63,608 nucleotides of DNA from a bacterium EF100-94H03 bin56 (lineage in GTDB: Bacteria > Pseudomonadota > Alphaproteobacteria > SP197). The notes under the pieces are model-generated. The model was given only the letters and a program-made list of their open reading frames with translations, made no database searches and was not told the DNA's origin. The translations under genes were made by a program, and so were the position numbers. This document shows, piece by piece, positions 58,021 through 63,608 of the stretch; position 1 is the stretch's first letter, and each line of letters begins with the position of its first letter. The stretch lies in assembly GCA_002238685.1 (NCBI GenBank), contig MPMV01000024.1, forward strand, positions 1 to 63,608. Reading direction: 5' to 3'.

Positions 58021-58081
58021 GCGGTCGATCTTCCGGGTGAGGCCGGGCCCCGAGGTGGGTTTCGGGAAGGAAGATCACGCG

Positions 58082-59266
58082 ATGGAACAGCCTCCTGTCG
58101 AATGGCGCCTGCCGACACGCCTGGTGCGTGGCGGCCTGACGCGAAGCCCCCACAGCGAAACCAGCGAAGCTCTCTACCTGACCTCGGGCTATGTCTACGA
58201 CACGGCCGAGGAAGCGGAGGCGGCCTTCGCGGACGAGAACCCGCGCTACATCTATTCCCGCTATGGGAACCCCACGGTCTCCATGTTCGAGGAACGGTTG
58301 CGCATGCTCGAGGCAGCTGAAGCATGCCGCGCCACGTCTTCGGGCATGGCGGCAGTCTTCGCCGCGCTTTCCTCGATCCTCGAGGCTGGCGACAGGCTCG
58401 TGGCGTCGCGCGCGCTGTTCGGTTCGTGCCTGCATGTCGTCGCCAAGATCCTGCCACGCTTCGGTATCGAGACGTGTCTCGTGGACGGCACCGATATCGA
58501 ACAGTGGCGCGATGCTCTCAAGGGCGGGACCAGGGCCGTCTTCGTCGAATCACCCTCGAACCCCACGCTCGAGATCATCGATCTTCCCGAGGTCTGCTCG
58601 TTGGCGCACGAGGCGGGCGCGACGGTCGTGGTCGACAATGTCTTCGCCTCGCCCCTGCTGCAGAAGCCCCTGGAACTCGGCGCTGACATCGTCGTCTATT
58701 CCGCCACGAAGCACATCGACGGCCAGGGTCGCTGCCTCGGTGGCGCGGTGCTGGGGCCTGCGACATTCGTGGACGGGCCGCTGTTCACCTTCCTCAAGCA
58801 CACCGGTCCCGCACTGTCCCCCTTCAATGCGTGGGTGCTGCTGAAGGGGCTGGAGACCCTCGACCTCAGGATTGCACGCCACTCGGCGAGCGCCGAAGCC
58901 GTCGCTGGCTGGCTGGCTTCGCGGCATGGCGTTCGGCGCATGCTCTATCCCTGGCACCCGACCCACCCCCAGGCGGAACTCGCCCGGCGCATGATGCTCG
59001 GAGGGGGCAGCATCATCGCCTTCGAGGTCGATGGTGGCCGCGGGCGCGCCTTCAGGTTCCTCAACGCCCTGAAGCTGATCGACATCTCGAACAATCTCGG
59101 CGACTCGAAGAGTCTCGTCACGCATCCCGCCACCACGACCCATTCCAAACTGTCCCCGGAAGAACGGGAGCACCTGGGAATCACGGAAGGCCTGGTGCGC
59201 CTGCATGTCGGTCTGGAGGACGTTTGCGACATCGAAAACGACCTCGCGCAGGCGCTCGCCGACTGA
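58082..59266 (+). CDS. metZ: O-succinylhomoserine sulfhydrylase
   Basis: 394 residues from ATG 58082. Cystathionine-gamma-synthase fold: YSRYGNPTVSMFEERL, the PLP lysine Lys210 in SATKHIDGQGR, and SLVTHPATTTHSKLSPEER near the end. The enzyme uses sulfide and O-succinylhomoserine to make homocysteine directly, the direct-sulfhydrylation route to methionine. A SAM-II riboswitch lies upstream, as expected for methionine synthesis. Confidence 0.93.
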   Translation: MEQPPVEWRLPTRLVRGGLTRSPHSETSEALYLTSGYVYDTAEEAEAAFADENPRYIYSRYGNPTVSMFEERLRMLEAAEACRATSSGMAAVFAALSSILEAGDRLVASRALFGSCLHVVAKILPRFGIETCLVDGTDIEQWRDALKGGTRAVFVESPSNPTLEIIDLPEVCSLAHEAGATVVVDNVFASPLLQKPLELGADIVVYSATKHIDGQGRCLGGAVLGPATFVDGPLFTFLKHTGPALSPFNAWVLLKGLETLDLRIARHSASAEAVAGWLASRHGVRRMLYPWHPTHPQAELARRMMLGGGSIIAFEVDGGRGRAFRFLNALKLIDISNNLGDSKSLVTHPATTTHSKLSPEEREHLGITEGLVRLHVGLEDVCDIENDLAQALAD

Positions 59267-59319
59267 TCGGCACCCATTCCGGGCGAACCGGGCAATTCCC
59301 GGGATTGGTCGCGCCTGTG

Positions 59320-60084
59320 TCAGGCGCGGTTCATGATCGACGGCAAGGACAGGCGCGCGTGGCGTCCGCCGTCGATCGTGATCACCTGGCCGGTGACGAA
59401 ACGCGATTCCTCGCTGGCCAGCCAGACGACGACGTCCGCCACATCGAGAGGATCGCCGACATGGCCCACCGGGTGCAGCCTGCCCAGTTCGGCCATCACA
59501 AGGTCCCGGTCGGGGTGCGACTCGACGTAGACCCTGTTGAGATCGGTGTCGATCCATCCAGGCGCCACCGCGTTGCAGCGGATGCCCACGGGGCCGAGAT
59601 CGACGGCCAGCGCAACGGTCAGTCCATGGACTCCGGCCTTGGAGGCGGCATAGGCGGTATGCCCGGGATTGCACGCTATGCCTTCAAGGGACCCGATGTT
59701 GACGATCGCGCCGCCGCCGCGCGCCGCCATCTGCTCCACGACATGCCTGGCCATCAGGAAGGGGCCCCTCAAGTTCACCGCCATCATGCGGTCCCAGTCG
59801 TTCGCGCTCTGCCCGGCCAGGGACCTTTCGAACATGATGCCCGCGTTGTTGACCAGGATGTCGATGCCGCCCTGTTCTGCCGCGACGGCCTCGATGAAAC
59901 CAGTAACCGAGTCCTCGTCGGTCACGTCCAGCGGCTTCCAGGCCAGGTTGCCGTCCTGCGGACTTCGCAGATCGCCCGCCACGACATGCGCGCCGGCTTC
60001 GGCAAGACGTCGGCAGATCGCCAGGCCGATCCCCTGCGCGCCACCAGTCACCACGGCACTCTTGCCTGACAGGCGTCCGGTCAT
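59320..60084 (-). CDS. Short-chain dehydrogenase/reductase
   Basis: 254 residues. Cofactor motif GGAQGIGLA, NNAG at LVNNAGIM, the catalytic Ser in IVNIGSLEG and YAASK. Asp38 in AGDLRS after the second strand suggests NAD. It is coupled to the second SDR gene by a 4-base overlap and ends the operon. Substrate unknown. Confidence 0.9.
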   Translation of the reverse strand: MTGRLSGKSAVVTGGAQGIGLAICRRLAEAGAHVVAGDLRSPQDGNLAWKPLDVTDEDSVTGFIEAVAAEQGGIDILVNNAGIMFERSLAGQSANDWDRMMAVNLRGPFLMARHVVEQMAARGGGAIVNIGSLEGIACNPGHTAYAASKAGVHGLTVALAVDLGPVGIRCNAVAPGWIDTDLNRVYVESHPDRDLVMAELGRLHPVGHVGDPLDVADVVVWLASEESRFVTGQVITIDGGRHARLSLPSIMNRA

Positions 60085-60851
60085 CTCGCCGTATAGCCGC
60101 CGTCGATGGAAATGGCGGCTCCCGTGATGTGCAGGCTGTCGTCGGAGGCGAGGAAGATGATCAACCGGGCGACTTCCTCAGGCATCGGAATCCGCCCTTG
60201 CGGGATTCCCGCGCGGCTGCGTGCCAGCACCTCTTCCGGCGAACTGCCGGAGCCGCGGTGCCCCGAGACCAGCATCGGTGTGTCGACGGCGCCGGGGCAG
60301 ACCGCATTCACCCTGATCCCGTCGGTGGCGTGATCCAGCGCCAGGGCGCGGGTCAGGTTCACCACGGCGCCCTTCGAGGCACAGTAGGCCGGCATGCCGG
60401 GCGTACCGACCAGGCCGACAGTGGATGCCAGGTTGATTATGGCGCCGCCGCCGTTTCCCTGCATCGTGCGGATCGCCGCCCGCGCCATGAAGAAGGTGCC
60501 ATCGAGGTTGGTTGCCATGACCCGGCGCCAGGCCTCGTCGCTGGTGTCGAGCGCGTCGCCACGCCACATGGTGCCGGCGATATTGGCCAGCACGTCGAGC
60601 CGGCCGTAGGTCGACACGGTGCGGGCGACGGCATCTTCGCAGAAGGAGGAGATGGCGACATCTCCAAGGATGACGGCGCCGGTACCGCCGGTCTCCTCGA
60701 TCCGGCGCAATACCGCCGAGGCCTTGGCGCCGTCCCTGCCGGTCAGCATGACCCTGGCGCCCGCCACGGCGGCGGCGACTGCGGTTGCCTCGCCAATTCC
60801 CGATGTCGCACCGGTCACCAGCGCGACCCTGCCATCCAGCGCCCCGCTCAC
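60081..60851 (-). CDS. Short-chain dehydrogenase/reductase
   Basis: 256 residues. GATSGIGEATAVA, LANIAG (in place of the usual NNAG), Ser in NLASTVG and YCASK. Arg39 in LTGRDGAK after the second strand suggests NADP, unlike its neighbour. Both ends overlap adjoining genes by 4 bases. Its role in the operon is unclear. Confidence 0.9.
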   Translation of the reverse strand: MSGALDGRVALVTGATSGIGEATAVAAAVAGARVMLTGRDGAKASAVLRRIEETGGTGAVILGDVAISSFCEDAVARTVSTYGRLDVLANIAGTMWRGDALDTSDEAWRRVMATNLDGTFFMARAAIRTMQGNGGGAIINLASTVGLVGTPGMPAYCASKGAVVNLTRALALDHATDGIRVNAVCPGAVDTPMLVSGHRGSGSSPEEVLARSRAGIPQGRIPMPEEVARLIIFLASDDSLHITGAAISIDGGYTAR

Positions 60852-62164
60852 AGTTCGAGTCCAGCCCTGTGGCGGCGAATGGCGAAGTTGCTCCTGACAC
60901 CCCAGCCGAGAAGGGGCTCAGGAGGCAGCCGGTCGGGCCGTCCGGCTGCCAGCATGTACGACAGGAGTTCGGATTCGCGCCCGAGAATCATCTCCGCCAA
61001 CAGCTTGCCGCAGATGGTCCCGCGGGCCACGCCGACGCCATTGTGACAGAAGCTGCCGTAGACTCCCTCGGCCAGCTCGCCGAAGACCGGTTCCGCGTTG
61101 CGTGACAGGGCGAGAGCACCACCCCAGGTGTACTCCAGGTCGACGCCGGGCAGCATGGCGAAGCGGTTGGCAAAGGATCGTCGGTGCGCCTTGCGAACCC
61201 GGCGCCTCATCGCTTCCTCGCAGTTGAGGCGCCTGGCGTAGCTGTAGATGTTGCGGACCAGGATACGGTTATCGACAGTGCGCCGGACCGTGCTGCCGAA
61301 GGGATCGGCCGGAATGATGCCCCAGGCGGCCCTGCCGCCCAGGGTCTCGACTTCGTCCGGCTCGAGCCTGCGGGAAAGGCTCGCCCATGTCGCAACCGGA
61401 ATGAGGGACTTGCGATAGTAACCGAATTGGGGCGCGAAACCGTTGTTTGCCAGCGCCAGCGTTGCGCAGGAAATCGTGCCGTCTGCCAGCTCGAGGCGGT
61501 GTCGGGGACCATGGGCGATCCCTGTCACCGGCGAATCCTCGTAGACCGTGACGTTCTCGGGCATCGATCGCGCCATGCCGGTCACCAGGGCGGCCGGCTG
61601 GACCTGAATGGTGCCGGGCGTGTGAAGTCCCTGAACATAGAAATCCGTGCCGGTGATCGCCTTCATCCCGGCAGCATCAATCCAGCGGTAATCCGCGCCG
61701 AGCAGATCCAGGTTGCTGCTGTAGGCCTTGGCGAGCGCCCGGCCGCGCTCCGTTGCGGCTCCGTGGATCTTGCCTTCCTCGCGCCAGTCGCAATCGATCT
61801 CCTGTTCCGTCACGATGTCGCGCAGATAGTCCTGTCCCGCACGGTTCAGGGCGATCTGCCGCCTTTCCGCATCCAGGGAGCCGGCGAAGTTCCTGGCGCG
61901 GATATTGTGGGCCTGGTCGATGGCAAAGCCAGAACAGCGGCCGGCGGCGTTGTTGCCGATCCGCTCGGCGTCGATCAGGGCGACACGGGCCTGCGGGTCG
62001 AGTTCGCCGAGGCGCCGTGCGGCCGCCAGTCCGGTGTATCCACCGCCGACGACGGCGTAGTCGACGCAGATCGTGCCGGCTGCCCGGTTCGCAGCGGGTT
62101 GTTGGGGCAGGGTCTCCAGCCATCCGTTTCTGTTGTCGGACTTGGGCAGGACCTCGATCTTCAC
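60848..62164 (-). CDS. FAD-dependent amine oxidoreductase, PuuB-like
   Basis: 438 residues from GTG 62164, which overlaps the aldehyde dehydrogenase stop as GTGA; the ATG further upstream would invade that gene. The FAD-binding fold is VDYAVVGGGYTGLAAARRLGE, with the GRCSGFAIDQ flavin segment and C-terminal GSFCHNGVGVARG. This DAO-type branch contains gamma-glutamylputrescine oxidase, which makes an aldehyde that the neighbouring dehydrogenase could oxidise. Other amines are possible. Confidence 0.87.
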   Translation of the reverse strand: MKIEVLPKSDNRNGWLETLPQQPAANRAAGTICVDYAVVGGGYTGLAAARRLGELDPQARVALIDAERIGNNAAGRCSGFAIDQAHNIRARNFAGSLDAERRQIALNRAGQDYLRDIVTEQEIDCDWREEGKIHGAATERGRALAKAYSSNLDLLGADYRWIDAAGMKAITGTDFYVQGLHTPGTIQVQPAALVTGMARSMPENVTVYEDSPVTGIAHGPRHRLELADGTISCATLALANNGFAPQFGYYRKSLIPVATWASLSRRLEPDEVETLGGRAAWGIIPADPFGSTVRRTVDNRILVRNIYSYARRLNCEEAMRRRVRKAHRRSFANRFAMLPGVDLEYTWGGALALSRNAEPVFGELAEGVYGSFCHNGVGVARGTICGKLLAEMILGRESELLSYMLAAGRPDRLPPEPLLGWGVRSNFAIRRHRAGLEL

Positions 62165-63608
62165 GAGGAGAGGTCCATCCAGATGGTCTTGGTCTCGCAA
62201 TACTGGTCATGGGCGGCCAGGGACTTGTCGCGACCGCTGAAGCCGGACAGCTTGAAGCCGCCGAATGGTGTCGTCACATCGCCCTCACCGTAGCAGTTGA
62301 CACTCACGGTGCCGGCCCTGATGGCCCGCGCGGCGTTGTGGGCGGTCTTGTTCGACGCGGTGAAGAGGGAGGCCGCCAGGCCGTAGTCGGTGTCGTTGGC
62401 CATGGCAATCGCCTGTTCGGGCGTATCGAAGGTCATCACCGCGAGAACAGGTCCGAAGACCTCCTCGCGCGCCAGGCGCATGTCGGGCGCCACGTCCTCG
62501 AAGACCGTCGGCTCCACGAACCAGCCCCCGGATTCCGTCAGCACGCGCTTGCCGCCCCGCACGAGGCGGGCTCCCTCGTCCTGCGCCGCGGCGATGTTGT
62601 CGAGCACCTTGTCCATGTGCGCGGCTTCGATCAGCGGGCCGATGCGGGTTGCGCTGTCGAGCGGGTCTCCCACCACCCAGTCGTGCGTGCGTTCCAGGAT
62701 GCGCTCCATCAGGGCCTCCTTGATCGACCGGTCGACAAGGAGGCGCGAATTCGAGGAGCAGTTCTCTCCCATGTTCCAGAAGATGGAGTGGGTGGCATGC
62801 TCGGCCACCGTATCAAGATCCTCGACATCGCCCATGACGATGCAGGGATTCTTGCCGCCGCACTCCAGGAGCACCCGCTTGAGGTTGGAGTCGGCCGAAT
62901 AGCGCAGGAACATGCGTCCGGTCTCCGTCGAGCCCGTGAAGCCTATGCAGTCGACGCCGGGATGGAGGCCTATTGCCCTGCCTGTGGTTTCCCCGAAGCC
63001 CGGCAGGACGTTGAGCACACCGTCGGGTATGCCCGCTTCGGTTGCCAGCTCGCCAATCCGGATGGTCGAAAGAGAGGTCTGTTCGGCTGGCTTGAGAATG
63101 ACGCAGTTGCCGCTGGCGAGAATGGGACCGAGCTTCCATGACGCCATCATGAGTGGAAAATTCCATGGTAGAACGGCGCCCACGACACCGACGGGTTCGC
63201 GCACGATCATCGAGACCACGCCGCCGCCCGAAGGAGCGAGCTGATCGTAGATCTTGTCGGCGGCCTCTGCGTGCCAGCGAAGGGTGTTGACCGTCTCCGG
63301 AAGATCGATTCCGAGGCAATCCGTGATGGGCTTGCCCGCTTCGAGCGCTTCCATCATCGCCAGTTCGTCGGCGTTGGCCTCGACAAGGGTGGCGAAACGC
63401 TGCAGAGCGGTCTTGCGCTCGCCAGGCGTCATGCGCGGCCACGGGCCGTCATCGAATGCCGCGCGGGCGGACGCGACGGCACGGTCGACATCTTCCTCCC
63501 CGCATCCCGCGATCGGGGCGAGTACCGTTCCATGGGGGGGATTGGGGGTTTGGAGGGTCCTGCCGCTTGCGCCCTCGACACTGCGCCCGCCGATGACGGC
63601 CCTGGTCG
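62161..63608 (-). CDS. Aldehyde dehydrogenase, PuuC-like (5' end beyond window)
   Basis: At least 482 residues are in the window; the start lies past its right edge, as the frame is open with ALDH-like sequence (VIGGRSVEGA, HGTVLAPIA) to 63608. NAD-binding VPWNFPLMMASWK-type segment, Glu in LECGGKNP and the nucleophile Cys in NMGENCSSNSR are present. With the PuuB-like oxidase downstream it suggests gamma-glutamyl-aminobutyraldehyde oxidation in polyamine breakdown, an inference from order. Confidence 0.9.
   Translation of the reverse strand, partial: TRAVIGGRSVEGASGRTLQTPNPPHGTVLAPIAGCGEEDVDRAVASARAAFDDGPWPRMTPGERKTALQRFATLVEANADELAMMEALEAGKPITDCLGIDLPETVNTLRWHAEAADKIYDQLAPSGGGVVSMIVREPVGVVGAVLPWNFPLMMASWKLGPILASGNCVILKPAEQTSLSTIRIGELATEAGIPDGVLNVLPGFGETTGRAIGLHPGVDCIGFTGSTETGRMFLRYSADSNLKRVLLECGGKNPCIVMGDVEDLDTVAEHATHSIFWNMGENCSSNSRLLVDRSIKEALMERILERTHDWVVGDPLDSATRIGPLIEAAHMDKVLDNIAAAQDEGARLVRGGKRVLTESGGWFVEPTVFEDVAPDMRLAREEVFGPVLAVMTFDTPEQAIAMANDTDYGLAASLFTASNKTAHNAARAIRAGTVSVNCYGEGDVTTPFGGFKLSGFSGRDKSLAAHDQYCETKTIWMDLSS

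Noticed and set aside
59311..59327. Hairpin GCGCCTG-TGT-CAGGCGC as a terminator between metZ and the SDR gene
   Set aside because: It overlaps the end of the SDR coding region and has no T-run.

Overview
The window looks like a chromosomal segment of a high-GC alphaproteobacterium, most likely in or near the Rhodospirillales. The support is: the syntenic blocks lnt-corC-ybeY-phoH-miaB and rimP-nusA-ylxR-infB-rbfA-truB-rpsO-pnp; a Fur/Mur-type and an Irr-type Fur-family regulator; a SAM-II riboswitch in front of metZ, a class found mostly in alphaproteobacteria; and LPS heptose genes that mark a Gram-negative envelope. The species cannot be named from the sequence.

Layout. 1-1492 is non-coding or decayed DNA with a 7-bp tandem repeat and a 67-bp direct repeat. 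1493-2125 is a VapBC toxin-antitoxin pair. 2425-9919 is a minus-strand housekeeping cluster (lnt, corC, ybeY, phoH, miaB) followed upstream by a predicted ornithine-lipid acyltransferase pair and a Fur-family regulator. 10073-16580 holds a TusA-like protein, a lipoprotein, an EI24-type membrane protein, an amidase, a PfkB kinase, a glutathione transferase, a flavin reductase-like protein and alanine dehydrogenase. 16604-23236 is one tightly coupled minus-strand operon joining sulfate activation (cysD, cysNC) to heptose biosynthesis (gmhB, gmhA, hldD), with a metallophosphatase between them and a carnitine-dehydrogenase-like gene at its end. 23410-27149 carries an HDAC-family deacetylase, xseB, ispA, tlyA (no dxs) and a polysaccharide deacetylase. 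27173-30140 is a small catabolic-looking cluster: a creatinase-like M24 protein without its metal site, a PhyH-type dioxygenase, an XRE-cupin regulator and a short cold-shock-like protein.

30361-39583 is the transcription/translation operon, with pnp broken by a frameshift that separates the KH and S1 domains from the catalytic core. 39656-44090 holds a nitronate monooxygenase-like flavoprotein with a cysteine tail, then irr, rubrerythrin, an Hdr-like Fe-S protein and a DUF3501 gene, a typical peroxide/iron-stress set; a palindrome resembling an Irr box lies in the rubrerythrin promoter. 44106-50218 is more accessory: a LolA-like periplasmic protein, a WYL regulator with a two-module AAA+ ATPase (the best candidate here for a poorly described system), a decayed TPP-enzyme fragment, a rhodanese and a small heat-shock protein with a sigma-32-like promoter.

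50529-56338 encodes a Dpp-type ABC importer, divergent from a Rieske oxygenase (56626-57759). 58082-59266 is metZ under its SAM-II riboswitch. 59320 to the right edge is a minus-strand catabolic operon: an aldehyde dehydrogenase running off the window, a PuuB-like amine oxidase and two short-chain dehydrogenases, all joined by 4-base overlaps. Together the accessory genes suggest an organism that scavenges amines and peptides and invests in iron and peroxide defence.
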